Shown here one piece after another: positions 12,730 through 21,045 of a stretch of DNA of 64,000 nt. Both the position numbers and the translations under genes were made by a program. The notes below the pieces were generated by a model. It did no database searches and was not told where the DNA came from. It was given only the letters and a program-made list of their open reading frames with translations. Where the stretch lies: the NCBI RefSeq assembly GCF_006517235.1, contig NZ_CP041188.1, positions 248,001 through 312,000 on the forward strand, written 5' to 3'. Source of the DNA: Pseudarthrobacter sp. NIBRBAC000502772. Lineage in GTDB: Bacteria; Actinomycetota; Actinomycetes; Actinomycetales; Micrococcaceae. Numbering within the stretch: the stretch's first letter is position 1; each line of letters opens with the position of its first letter.

Positions 12730-13557
12730 TTAGTTTGGTGCGGACACGGCCAGCGGCAGCATCCTGGCGGTGGAACGCCGTTTGAGAACGAACATGACCT
12801 GGAACAACAGCCCCAGGGTGGCCACAGTGACCAACAGGGCCGAGGACACCGCGATCTTGGGGGTCAGGTTGAACTGGATGTCGGTGAACATCTTCACGGG
12901 CAGGGTGGTGGCGCTGGGCGACTGCATGAACAGCGACATCACGGTCTCGTCGATGGAGACCGAGAAGGCGAACAGCGCCCCGGAAACCAGCCCGGGCAGG
13001 ATGACCGGCAGGTAGACGTGCCGGAACACGGACAGCCATCCGGCGCCCAGGCTCTGCGCCGAATTGACCAGCGCCGGGTTCAGTCCGGCAAGGCTGGCAC
13101 GCGTGGTCAAGTACACGTAAGGGGTGGCGATGACGGCATGCGCCAGGCCGATGGGGAGGATGCTGCCCAGCACACCGAGCGAGATGAAGAACTGGTAGAA
13201 CGCCAGCGCCAGCACCACGGTGGGGACGATCATCGGCGCCAGGATCAGCCCGACGACAGCCTGCTGGCCCGGGAACTTGCGTCCGTGCAGGCCGATCGCC
13301 GCGGTCGCGCCGAGAATCACACCGATCACGACGGCGATCGCTGCAGATTGGAGGCTGGCTGTCAGGGCCGAGGTCCATGCCTTGTCAGCGAAAAAGCCGG
13401 CGACGGCGGCGAATGAGATTCCTTCGGGCGGGAACGTGATGTAGCGGCTGTCATTAAGGGCAACAGGCACCACGATCGCCGTCGGGACCACCAGGAACAG
13501 GAACACCGGGATGGAAAGCAGCGTCAGCAGCCGCTGCCGGGGATTAGTTGTCTGCAT
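12730..13557 (-). CDS. ABC transporter permease (PotC type)
   Basis: The protein has six hydrophobic segments and the EAA-like loop QSLGAGWLSVFRHVYLPVILPG that docks to the ATPase. I chose the ATG at 13557 (MQTTNPRQR...), preceded by GGGAGG. It overlaps the 3' end of the upstream permease gene by 14 bp, indicating translational coupling. A start at 13596 would add 13 implausible residues. Length is 275 aa, typical of PotC. Confidence 0.92.
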   Translation of the reverse strand: MQTTNPRQRLLTLLSIPVFLFLVVPTAIVVPVALNDSRYITFPPEGISFAAVAGFFADKAWTSALTASLQSAAIAVVIGVILGATAAIGLHGRKFPGQQAVVGLILAPMIVPTVVLALAFYQFFISLGVLGSILPIGLAHAVIATPYVYLTTRASLAGLNPALVNSAQSLGAGWLSVFRHVYLPVILPGLVSGALFAFSVSIDETVMSLFMQSPSATTLPVKMFTDIQFNLTPKIAVSSALLVTVATLGLLFQVMFVLKRRSTARMLPLAVSAPN

Positions 13558-14428
13558 GTTGGCCTCCCGCCCTGAGCACTCGCTGGTAGATGGCAACGAG
13601 GATGCTGACCAGCACTGTCAGAATCACGGCCAGGGCCGCGGCCCCGGAGAAGTCGGTGAGCTGGCGCGCGTAGTAGTCGATCTGGTTGGCGATCATCATG
13701 TCGCCGGGTCCGCCCATGACCACCGGGGTGATGAAGAAGCCGGTGCTGATGATGAACACGAGCAAACCTGCCGCGGAGATGCCCGGCATGCTGAGCGGCA
13801 GGGTGATCCGGCGGAAGATTGAGGCTTCCTTGGCCCCGAGCGAACGCGCCGCCAGGGCAAGCCGGTCATCGATCGAGGTCAGCGAGGAGAAAATCGGGAA
13901 CACCGCATACGGGAGCAGGCAGTGAACCATGCCGATGATCACGGCCAGCCGGTTGTGCAGCAGCTCAATGGGAGCATCGGTGAGGCCCGCCGCCTGGAGG
14001 AAGGAGTTCACGATGCCGTTGTCCTGCAGGAGCACGGCCCACGCGAAGTTCTTCACCAGGATGCCGGTCCAGAAGGGCAGCAGCACCACGGCGAACAGGA
14101 TCACGCGGGTCACCGTGCCGGAGCGCCACAGCACCAGGGCAATGACGTAGCCCAGGACCACGGTGACGACGGTGGATGCCAGGCTGATGCTCAGGGTGTT
14201 GATCAGGGAACGGACTACCAGCGGGTCTTCGAGGACGCGCTGGTAGGCGTTGCCGGTGAAGCTCGAGCCCACCAGTTTGCCCAGCGGGCTGAGGAACAGT
14301 ACGACGTCGAAGGCCAGGATCGGGGCCAGCAGCAGCCACCAGGTGGTGCGCCGCCGTCGGGGTTTCTCCGGCTCCGGTGCCGGGGCACGTCCCTCCGGAC
14401 GCGCGCGTTGCAAGGTTGCGTTGCTCAT
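13544..14428 (-). CDS. ABC transporter permease (PotB type)
   Basis: The 294-aa protein has a polar N-terminus of about 30 residues, then six TM segments, and the EAA motif ARSLGAKEASIFRRITLPLS. It is the first permease of the polyamine-type importer and forms a heterodimer with the PotC-like subunit. The start codon lies just before the stop of the binding-protein gene (14430), so expression is coupled. Confidence 0.92.
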   Translation of the reverse strand: MSNATLQRARPEGRAPAPEPEKPRRRRTTWWLLLAPILAFDVVLFLSPLGKLVGSSFTGNAYQRVLEDPLVVRSLINTLSISLASTVVTVVLGYVIALVLWRSGTVTRVILFAVVLLPFWTGILVKNFAWAVLLQDNGIVNSFLQAAGLTDAPIELLHNRLAVIIGMVHCLLPYAVFPIFSSLTSIDDRLALAARSLGAKEASIFRRITLPLSMPGISAAGLLVFIISTGFFITPVVMGGPGDMMIANQIDYYARQLTDFSGAAALAVILTVLVSILVAIYQRVLRAGGQHADN

Positions 14429-14429
14429 G

Positions 14430-15521
14430 TCAGCTGGCCTGCCACAGCTTGAACTGCTGCTCGGTCTTCTTCAGGTTCTCCGACCACCATTTGTCGTCAC
14501 GGACCAGGATCTTGTCGGCCAGGCGCGGGCTGGTGGGCAGGGTGTCTGCGACCTCCTTGGGCAGCTTGGACAGCGCCGCGGTGTTGGCCAGGGTCAGGTT
14601 GGTGACCGTGTCGAAGGCAGCGCCGGCCTCGGCGTCGTTGGACATGAAGTTCATCAGTTTGAAGGCGGCTTCCTTGTTCTTGGCCCCCTTCGGCACCACG
14701 AAGTAGTCGCCGGCCAGGACTGCGTTTTCCGCGCTGAAGTTCAGCTTGGCGCCGTCATTGCGGGCCGCGTTGATGCGGTTGTTGAAGCTCGTGGACAGCG
14801 AGACCTCGCCCGAGGTGAGCTGCTGGATGGGCTCCTGGTTGGCCGCGTGGTAAAGCAGGCGGTCCTTGCCGGGGTGGTGGCCCAGCACGCGCAGGGCCCG
14901 GTCGACGTCGAGCGGGTAGATCCGGTCGAACGGCACGCCGTCGGCCAGTAGTGCGGCCTCAAGCACGGAGCTGTCCGAGAGCTGGTTGTAGACCGAGCGC
15001 TTGGTATCGTACTTGCCCTGGTCGAAAAACTGCGCCCAGTCCTTGGGGGCCTGCGCATCGGGGATGGCCTTCTGGTCCCAGGCCATCACGAACAGGAAGC
15101 TCAGGTACTTGATGCCGTACTCCGCCTTGGCGTAGCCGGGCAGGCCCTTGTCGCTGATGATGTCGTAGTCGAACGGCTCCAGGAGGCCTTCTGCCACGGC
15201 CGTTTCGTACTCCGGGGCGGTGATTTCCACGAGGTCCCACTGCACGTCCCCGGACTGCACCTGGGCCTTGAGCGCGGCCAGGCTGGTGTTGGCCAGCAGC
15301 GTGGTTTGGATCCCCGACTGCTTGGAGAAGGGGTCCAGAATCGTCTGGGTCAGCTGGTCATTGTAGGAGCCGCCGTAGGAGGTGACCGTGACTGTCTTGT
15401 TGGCTGCCGCGCTATCGGCGGGCTTTGCCCCGCAGCCGGACAGTGCCAGGCCTGCAAATGGGGTCAACGCTGCTGCTTTCAGGAGTTTCCTGCGGTCAAA
15501 ATGAAGGGAACTGTCAGTCAT
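14430..15521 (-). CDS. Extracellular solute-binding lipoprotein (polyamine/PotD type)
   Basis: The 363-aa protein has a Tat-like motif DRRKLLKAA (residues 9-17) and lipobox LSGC with Cys30, so it is predicted to be exported folded and lipid-anchored. The body matches family 1 solute-binding proteins of the PotD/spermidine type (VTVTSYGGSYNDQLTQTILD, WDLVEITAPEY). I place the start at the ATG at 15521, preceded by GAGAGG; the ORF extends 69 codons further upstream but without signal-peptide logic. It captures the substrate and delivers it to the two permeases. It is the first gene of the operon, with a predicted promoter about 185 bp upstream. Confidence 0.92.
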   Translation of the reverse strand: MTDSSLHFDRRKLLKAAALTPFAGLALSGCGAKPADSAAANKTVTVTSYGGSYNDQLTQTILDPFSKQSGIQTTLLANTSLAALKAQVQSGDVQWDLVEITAPEYETAVAEGLLEPFDYDIISDKGLPGYAKAEYGIKYLSFLFVMAWDQKAIPDAQAPKDWAQFFDQGKYDTKRSVYNQLSDSSVLEAALLADGVPFDRIYPLDVDRALRVLGHHPGKDRLLYHAANQEPIQQLTSGEVSLSTSFNNRINAARNDGAKLNFSAENAVLAGDYFVVPKGAKNKEAAFKLMNFMSNDAEAGAAFDTVTNLTLANTAALSKLPKEVADTLPTSPRLADKILVRDDKWWSENLKKTEQQFKLWQAS

Positions 15522-15705
15522 CGCGGTGGTGCCTCTCAAGGCTGGGGCCCTCCCGGCGCACGCCAAAGGGCGCCGTGTGCCGAAGGGGCAGGTTGGGGAT
15601 TCCGCGTTCACGCTGGCATCCCGACGGCGGCGGTTCACGCCCCGAACGGCCCACACAGCGCTGAGCGGACTAGAGCTGACGCGTTGAGTCGTCGTCAGTG
15701 CCGCA

Positions 15706-15735
15706 ACAGTATCTGTGATGTTGCACACAAGTCAA
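15706..15735 (-). promoter_or_regulatory. Promoter of the polyamine-type ABC operon (TTGACT-18-TACTGT)
   Basis: The -35 TTGACT (15730-15735) and -10 TACTGT (15706-15711) are 18 bp apart on the minus strand. The predicted start site near 15699 leaves a 5' leader of about 178 nt before the ATG at 15521. Confidence 0.65.
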
Positions 15736-15742
15736 CAGCTGT

Positions 15743-16606
15743 TTACAAACCACTTGCTTTCGGACTGTTCTTGAGCACCGCGTCCCGGTCCATCAGCTTC
15801 TTCAGCCCGCGCTTCCGCGGCACCCTGACGGGTTCCGGCCAGCGCGGCGCCAGTGCATCCCCGAGGGTGACGCCCCTGATTTTGCGGCCAAAAAGCGGCA
15901 GCACCCAGTCGTTAACCCAACGCCGCTGCCGCTGTTCCCACTCCCGGAGGCTGAGCCGCTCCGGTGGGTCCCAGTCCTTGAGCCGGATTTTGTGGGGCAC
16001 CCCGAGCTGGTCCAGCACCTGTCCGGCCAGGTACTTGTGGCCCGCTTTGGACATGTGGAGGCGGTCCGAGTCCCACATCCGCCGGTCATGGAAGGCATCC
16101 AGGCACCAGTAATCCACCAGGACCGTCCCGTATTTCACAGAGATCTCGCGGACGCGCTGGTTGTAGACCGTGTTCCGCTTCTTCAGCAGCTCCAGAACGG
16201 CCGAGACTTTGACGTCGAAGCCGGTGAAAAGGACCACCGTGGCCCCGGTCCCGGCCAGTCGCGCCACGAGGTCCTCGTACTCGTCCATCAGGGCAGCCAT
16301 GTCCGTGCCGATGTCCAGGATGTCGTTTCCGCCGGCGTACAGCGTGATCAGCGTGGGCTTCATGGCCAGCGCCGGTTCCAGCTGCTCGATGATGACGTGA
16401 CGCAGGCGCTTGCTCCTGATGGCAAGGTTGGCATATTCCCACCCCGGCTCAGCCTTGGCCAGTTTCTCCGCCACCCGGTCAGCCCACCCCCGGACGCCGT
16501 TGGGCAGCCGCTCATCCCGGTCCCCAACACCTTCTGTAAACGAGTCCCCCAAAGCAACAAACACCCGCCGGCCCTCACGGTCCGAGAGTAAAGGATTAGA
16601 ACCCAT
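15743..16606 (-). CDS. SGNH/GDSL-family hydrolase (paralogue)
   Basis: The protein (287 aa from this start) has block I GDSFTEG (Ser22), GGNDI in block III, and DRLHMSKAGH in block V. It shares long conserved segments with the SGNH protein at 9833-10594 (ALGDSFTEGVGD, PNGVRGWADRVAE, YANLAIR). The start is uncertain. The ATG at 16606 matches the paralogue's N-terminus and has a TACTTT six nt ahead, fitting a leaderless mRNA. An in-frame ATG at 16732 would add a hydrophobic segment (about residues 17-37 of that form) and make it membrane-anchored. It ends 8 bp before the polyamine operon promoter. Confidence 0.88.
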   Translation of the reverse strand: MGSNPLLSDREGRRVFVALGDSFTEGVGDRDERLPNGVRGWADRVAEKLAKAEPGWEYANLAIRSKRLRHVIIEQLEPALAMKPTLITLYAGGNDILDIGTDMAALMDEYEDLVARLAGTGATVVLFTGFDVKVSAVLELLKKRNTVYNQRVREISVKYGTVLVDYWCLDAFHDRRMWDSDRLHMSKAGHKYLAGQVLDQLGVPHKIRLKDWDPPERLSLREWEQRQRRWVNDWVLPLFGRKIRGVTLGDALAPRWPEPVRVPRKRGLKKLMDRDAVLKNSPKASGL

Positions 16607-16980
16607 CCACTGAAAGTAACCGGCCAAAGAAACGCCAAGGTAAACGGACAGCAACAGGACGTGCAGAAAGGTTGCGACCCAGGGGCAGAGTGCGGGGGCG
16701 CGATTGCAGCGCCGCGTGCTAGGCGTGTCCATCAAGCCGCCGCCTCTGATCATCGGCAGTTGCTCAGCCTTTGTCACATTTTTGCGACCTATGGTCACGA
16801 TCAGGTAACGTTGGCGGCTGGCCCCAATGCAGGGCCCCGGGCGCCCGATCACTGGACCCCCGATGCGCCCCTTCGGCGCCTGCTAGCTCCGGCCCTGCCA
16901 AGGGGCCCAAGGATGCTTTCCGCACTCGTCATCGTCTCAAGTGCATCAGTAGTTTCTTCCAGTCCTAGCCCGGAGGTATC
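16607..16980. other. Intergenic region between divergent SGNH and GH16-like genes
   Basis: It holds the possible N-terminal extension of the SGNH gene (to 16732) and, on the other side, the upstream region of the GH16-like gene with GGAGGT (16972-16977). Promoters are not obvious. No RNA gene or repeat is seen. Confidence 0.5.
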
Positions 16981-17946
16981 TTGTTCAAGAAAATAGCCAT
17001 CATAACGACCATGGGTGCTTTGTCCCTGACAGGTTGCAGCCTAGCCCCTACGACCAATGGAGCGTCTGCCCCATCCTCGGCTGGCCGCGCGTCCGCACCT
17101 GCCACTCCAGCCCCAACTGCCGCAGCCACGGCGTCTTCAGCCGCAGCGTCTCCGGCGCCCACAGCTTCGAGCAGCGGCCAGACCCCCGCTTCGGCGGAGG
17201 CAGCCCCGGCGGCAGCCGTCACTCCGGCGCCTGCGCTGGCCGCGGCCCCGGCCCCGGCCCAGCCGGGGCCCGCAGCCGGCCAGGCTCTCGCCACGACGGG
17301 TGACGGTGCGCAGGCAGCTACCGCCTTCGGTTGGGGCCCGGTCCTGACGGGCGACGAATTCTCCAACACCGGCGCACCGGACCGGACAAAATGGAGTGTC
17401 TATAACAGTGCAGGGCATGCCGGCAAAGGCCTGCGCAGTCCCCAGGCTTGGTCGGTTGCCAACGGCGTGGCCACCGTCAGCGGAGACGCAGCCGGCACCA
17501 CTGGCGGCATGTCGGCAAAGTTCGCGGAACAAAGGTATGGCCGCTGGGAAACGCGCATGAAAACCAATTCACGGGACCCGAAATACCACCCGGTCCTGAT
17601 CCTTAACAACAACGCTGCCCCGAACTGTGCCGAGATCGATTATGCCGAGGGCAGCTCAGTCACCTCCGTAATGAGGTTCTTCCTGCACTACGCCTGTGGT
17701 GGAGCGGATTTCCAGACCACAGCGGCGACGCCCGTCGATGGCACACAGTGGCACAACTACGCGGTGGAGTGGACCCCGGCCGGCATCAGCGGATACGTCG
17801 ACGGAGTAAAGACCTTCACTGACACGAACCCGGCGCACCAGCCCTCTGTCGCCATGAAGCAGACATTGCAGCTGGATTGGTTCCCGGACGGCTCCGCCAC
17901 CAAGCCGTCGCAGATGCAGGTCGACTGGGTCCGCGTCTACAAGTAA
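16981..17946 (+). CDS. Secreted GH16-like glycoside hydrolase lipoprotein
   Basis: The 321-aa protein starts with TTG right after a GGAGGT RBS. It has a short signal peptide and lipobox LTGC (Cys19). A low-complexity Ala/Pro/Ser linker covers about residues 20-115, followed by a jelly-roll domain with the GH16 catalytic pattern E218-I-D220-Y-A-E223 (ExDxxE, the laminarinase/lichenase type). WETRMKTNS and FLHYACGG also resemble GH16 strands. It probably cleaves beta-1,3/1,4-glucans at the cell surface. The gene stands alone and is closed by a hairpin at 17977-18018. Confidence 0.82.
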   Translation: MFKKIAIITTMGALSLTGCSLAPTTNGASAPSSAGRASAPATPAPTAAATASSAAASPAPTASSSGQTPASAEAAPAAAVTPAPALAAAPAPAQPGPAAGQALATTGDGAQAATAFGWGPVLTGDEFSNTGAPDRTKWSVYNSAGHAGKGLRSPQAWSVANGVATVSGDAAGTTGGMSAKFAEQRYGRWETRMKTNSRDPKYHPVLILNNNAAPNCAEIDYAEGSSVTSVMRFFLHYACGGADFQTTAATPVDGTQWHNYAVEWTPAGISGYVDGVKTFTDTNPAHQPSVAMKQTLQLDWFPDGSATKPSQMQVDWVRVYK

Positions 17947-17976
17947 GAAAAACCCACCAGGCCTGGCGAGTTCCAG

Positions 17977-18018
17977 CGGTCGTTGCGACACCCTGACTTT
18001 CGGGAGTGGCAACGACCG
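17977..18018. terminator. Convergent hairpin terminator
   Basis: Arms CGGTCGTTGC (17977-17986) and GCAACGACCG (18009-18018) enclose a 22-nt segment that can partly fold itself (CACCC/GGGAGTG). It lies between the GH16-like gene (+) and the siderophore-interacting protein gene (-), and may serve both. Confidence 0.7.
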
Positions 18019-18081
18019 TGGTTCGTTAAGGTGATGATTCATCAAGATCCCGGTGGCAGGGGAAGGCCCAGAAGCGCTCGG

Positions 18082-19122
18082 CTAGACCTCGGCCTTACCC
18101 TGGCGCCAGTACCCCATGAAGGCAACCTGCTTCCGGTCGATCCCCACGTCCCGCACCAGGTACCGCCGCATGTCCTTGATGACGGCAGCCTCACCGGCGA
18201 TCCAGGCGTAGAAAGGCATGGCGCCGGCAGGCATGGCGGGGTTCTTGGTGGCCTCGATTTCGGCTGTCTCCATCCGCGCGGGGGTCTCCCAGAGGATGTC
18301 CACGTCCACATTGACGTCTTCGGGCTCCGGGCCCGCGCCGGCGTCGGACGCTTTGATGCCCACCCAGCCGGGAACGGGAACTGCAGTGCGCACTGCATGC
18401 TGCAGCAGCTCGCCGTGCGGGCGTGAGCGGCCAATGGCGGCGCCGCGGGCAAGCCAGGTGATGTCGATGTCGGCGTCCGTCTTGAGATCGAGGAAGTCGC
18501 CGGCTTCCGGTACTTCCAGGAGGGCGTGGCCGGTCATGTAGGACGGCAGGCTTTCGAGGATGGCGGAGATAGCGGGGATGGCGGTTTCATCGCCGGCGAG
18601 CAGGACACGCTGGGCCATTCCGGGCCGCCACTCGATGCCACCGTAAACCTCGGCGGTGTAGCACTGGGCGGCTCGGCTGTTGGGGCCGATGATAGTGATG
18701 GCGTCGCCCGGCTGGGCGTTCTGGGCCCAGTTCGCGGCGGGACCGCCGTGGCCGTCGGCGTCGAAGTGCATCACAAAGTCGACGTCAATTTCCGGATAAA
18801 CGGCATCAAGCCGGGACTGGCGGACCGTGTACGTGCGCATGGAGCCGCGTACGGCGGGGTCCATGGCCAGCCATTCCCGGTACCAGCCCGCCTGCTCCAT
18901 TTCGAAGACCGGCAGGGGCAGTTGCGTGCCGTCGGACGCCAGGGAAGGGATCATCAGTTTGATCCGCAGGTCGAGCGTATCTCCGTTAACGCCGAAGTCA
19001 CGCAGCGAGTAGCCGCCGAAGGTGATCCGGCGGAAGTTGGGGCTCAGCTCCTGCACCGAGGAAACGGTCACCTCGAAAGCCAAGGTCATGGGCTCGGTGG
19101 CGGCGATGTCGCGGGTCTTCAT
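18082..19122 (-). CDS. Siderophore-interacting protein (ferric-siderophore reductase)
   Basis: The 346-aa protein belongs to the ViuB/SIP family. The N-terminal FAD-binding barrel contains RRITFGGYSLRDFG and MRTYTVRQSR (the RxYT FAD motif); a middle segment, ITIIGPNSRA, and a C-terminal NAD(P)H-binding domain (LLAGDETAIPAISAILES) follow. It reduces Fe(III)-siderophore in the cytoplasm to release iron. It is the last gene of the iron operon; its ATG overlaps the stop of the ATPase gene (ATGA). Confidence 0.94.
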   Translation of the reverse strand: MKTRDIAATEPMTLAFEVTVSSVQELSPNFRRITFGGYSLRDFGVNGDTLDLRIKLMIPSLASDGTQLPLPVFEMEQAGWYREWLAMDPAVRGSMRTYTVRQSRLDAVYPEIDVDFVMHFDADGHGGPAANWAQNAQPGDAITIIGPNSRAAQCYTAEVYGGIEWRPGMAQRVLLAGDETAIPAISAILESLPSYMTGHALLEVPEAGDFLDLKTDADIDITWLARGAAIGRSRPHGELLQHAVRTAVPVPGWVGIKASDAGAGPEPEDVNVDVDILWETPARMETAEIEATKNPAMPAGAMPFYAWIAGEAAVIKDMRRYLVRDVGIDRKQVAFMGYWRQGKAEV

Positions 19123-19934
19123 GAAACGAGCTCCAGTTCGGTTGCGGCGGTGTGGTGGCGGCCGATGGGGATGATCAGGGGTGTGCCCGAGACGGGATCG
19201 GGAATCACTCGGGACTCAAGGCCGAAAACGTCGCGGACCAGCTTTTCGGTGACAACAGTTATGGGGTCACCCAGGGCCACGATCTCGCCGCCCTTCATGG
19301 CGATGACATGGTCCGCGTAGCGTGCCGCGAGGTTCAGGTCGTGCAGGACGATGGCCACGGTAGTGCCGCGCTTGCGGTTCAGGTCCATGACCAGGTCCAG
19401 GACTTCCACCTGGTGCGCCAGATCCAGGTAGGTGGTGGGTTCGTCCAGCAGGAGCACGTCGGTTTCCTGGGCCAGTGCCATGGCGATCCAGACGCGCTGG
19501 CGCTGGCCGCCAGACAGTTCATCGACGTTCCGCTCAGCGAGTTCCAGCGTTTCCGTGGCTTCCAGCGCACGCTGCACCGCGGCGTCGTCACCCGTGCTCC
19601 AGCTGCGGAAGAAGCCCTGGTGCGGATACCGCCCACGGCCCACGAGGTCGCGGACAGCGATGCCGTCCGGCGCGGTGGGGTGCTGCGGGAGGAGCCCCAG
19701 GGTGCGCGCCAGTTCACGGGCCGGCCGGGCGTGGATGTCCTTGCCGTCCAGGGTCACCGTCCCGGAGGCGGGTTTGAGGAGCCGGGACAGGCCGCGGAGC
19801 AGCGTGGATTTACCGCAGGCGTTGGCGCCCACAATCATGGTCACCTTGCCCTCGGGGATTTCCGCCGTGAGGCCGTCCACCACGCAGCGCTGGTCGTATT
19901 TGAGGGTGAGGTCCTGGGCGCTGAGAACGGGCAT
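19119..19934 (-). CDS. Ferric-siderophore ABC transporter ATP-binding protein
   Basis: The 271-aa protein shows Walker A GANACGKST (residues 36-44), signature LSGGQRQR, Walker B VLLLDEP and the H-loop VLHDLNLA. This is the FecE/FepC family. The start is set at the ATG at 19934, one base after the TGA of the upstream permease, with AAAGGA 8 nt before; an ATG 9 bp earlier (19943) overlaps that gene. It powers the FecCD-type permease pair. Confidence 0.94.
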   Translation of the reverse strand: MPVLSAQDLTLKYDQRCVVDGLTAEIPEGKVTMIVGANACGKSTLLRGLSRLLKPASGTVTLDGKDIHARPARELARTLGLLPQHPTAPDGIAVRDLVGRGRYPHQGFFRSWSTGDDAAVQRALEATETLELAERNVDELSGGQRQRVWIAMALAQETDVLLLDEPTTYLDLAHQVEVLDLVMDLNRKRGTTVAIVLHDLNLAARYADHVIAMKGGEIVALGDPITVVTEKLVRDVFGLESRVIPDPVSGTPLIIPIGRHHTAATELELVS

Positions 19935-19935
19935 G

Positions 19936-21045
19936 TCAGGCATCCTTTCGGTTGGCCGTGACCAGAAGCCACAGCAGGAACGGGGCACCGAGCGCGCCGG
20001 TGATAACACCGACGGGCAGCACGGTGCCGTCCAGCAGCAAGGGGGCGAGGTTGGCCGCGACGTAATCGGCCGTGAGGACAATCAGCGCACCCACCAGGGC
20101 CGACGCCGGGAGGCTGGCTTTGCGGGTCAAGCGCCGCGCGATGGGACCGGCCAGGAAGGCGACGAACGAGACCGGCCCGGCGGCCGCCGTCGCCACTGCG
20201 GCGAGTGCGACGGCGGTGACCACCACGGCGAGGCGGGTGAACCCGACGCGGATGCCCAGCCCGGCCGCGGCGTCGTCGCCGAGTTCCAGGATGCGCAGCG
20301 GCCCGGCAAGGGCCATGACGGCGGGGACCAGGACCAGCAGCGCCAAGGAGAGCATGCCCGCCCGGTCCCAGTTGGCGGAGTTGAGGGAGCCGTTGAGCCA
20401 GATAAGTGCGTCGGCTGCCGTGCGGATGTCCGCACGGGTCATCATGAAGTTGACCACCGCGTGCAGTGCCGCGGCGATGCCCACGCCGGCCAGAATCAGC
20501 CGGTTGCCCGCGGCGTTCCCCCGGGTGCCGCCGCCGGAGCCCAGTGACGGTCCGCGGGAGATGGCATAGATCAGCGCTGCGATGCCCAGCGCGCCGCCAA
20601 GTGCCGCCCCGGACACGGCGGGACCGGTGGCGCCGAAGATCACGATGGCGGTGACCGCGGCCGCGCTGGCTCCGTAGCTGATGCCGATCACGTCCGGGCT
20701 GGCCAGCGGGTTGCGGAGCATGGTCTGGAACAGGCCGCCGGAGAGGCCGAACGCGGCGCCGATCATCACGCCGATGACGGCCCGGGGCAGCTTGTTCTCC
20801 ATAACAATGAAACTTGCGCCCGGGATTCTCTCGCCGCCGGTCAGGTGTCCGATGAGGATCTTGAAAAAGTCCGGGACGGTCACGGTGTAGCTGCCCAGCA
20901 GCACATAGGTGGCGAACATAACCACGACGCCGAGGGCGAGGAAGGCGGTCCGCCAGTGTTGCGCTATCAGTTTTGGTCGCTTAGACCCTGTTTTGGCAAC
21001 CGGAAGTGATAGGTCAACGGGGGGTTTGGTTTCGACGAGGTTCAC
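19936..21045 (-). CDS. FecCD-family siderophore permease, second subunit
   Basis: Starting at GTG 21045 (VNLVETKPPVD...), the protein has 369 aa and about nine TM segments. It has the FecCD hallmarks GLSGGLFQTMLRNPLASPDV and GPVSFVAFLAGPIARRL. The GTG overlaps the TGA of the upstream permease (GTGA) and follows AAGGGAG, so it is translationally coupled. The open frame extends further upstream but there lies inside the other permease gene. Confidence 0.93.
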   Translation of the reverse strand: MNLVETKPPVDLSLPVAKTGSKRPKLIAQHWRTAFLALGVVVMFATYVLLGSYTVTVPDFFKILIGHLTGGERIPGASFIVMENKLPRAVIGVMIGAAFGLSGGLFQTMLRNPLASPDVIGISYGASAAAVTAIVIFGATGPAVSGAALGGALGIAALIYAISRGPSLGSGGGTRGNAAGNRLILAGVGIAAALHAVVNFMMTRADIRTAADALIWLNGSLNSANWDRAGMLSLALLVLVPAVMALAGPLRILELGDDAAAGLGIRVGFTRLAVVVTAVALAAVATAAAGPVSFVAFLAGPIARRLTRKASLPASALVGALIVLTADYVAANLAPLLLDGTVLPVGVITGALGAPFLLWLLVTANRKDA

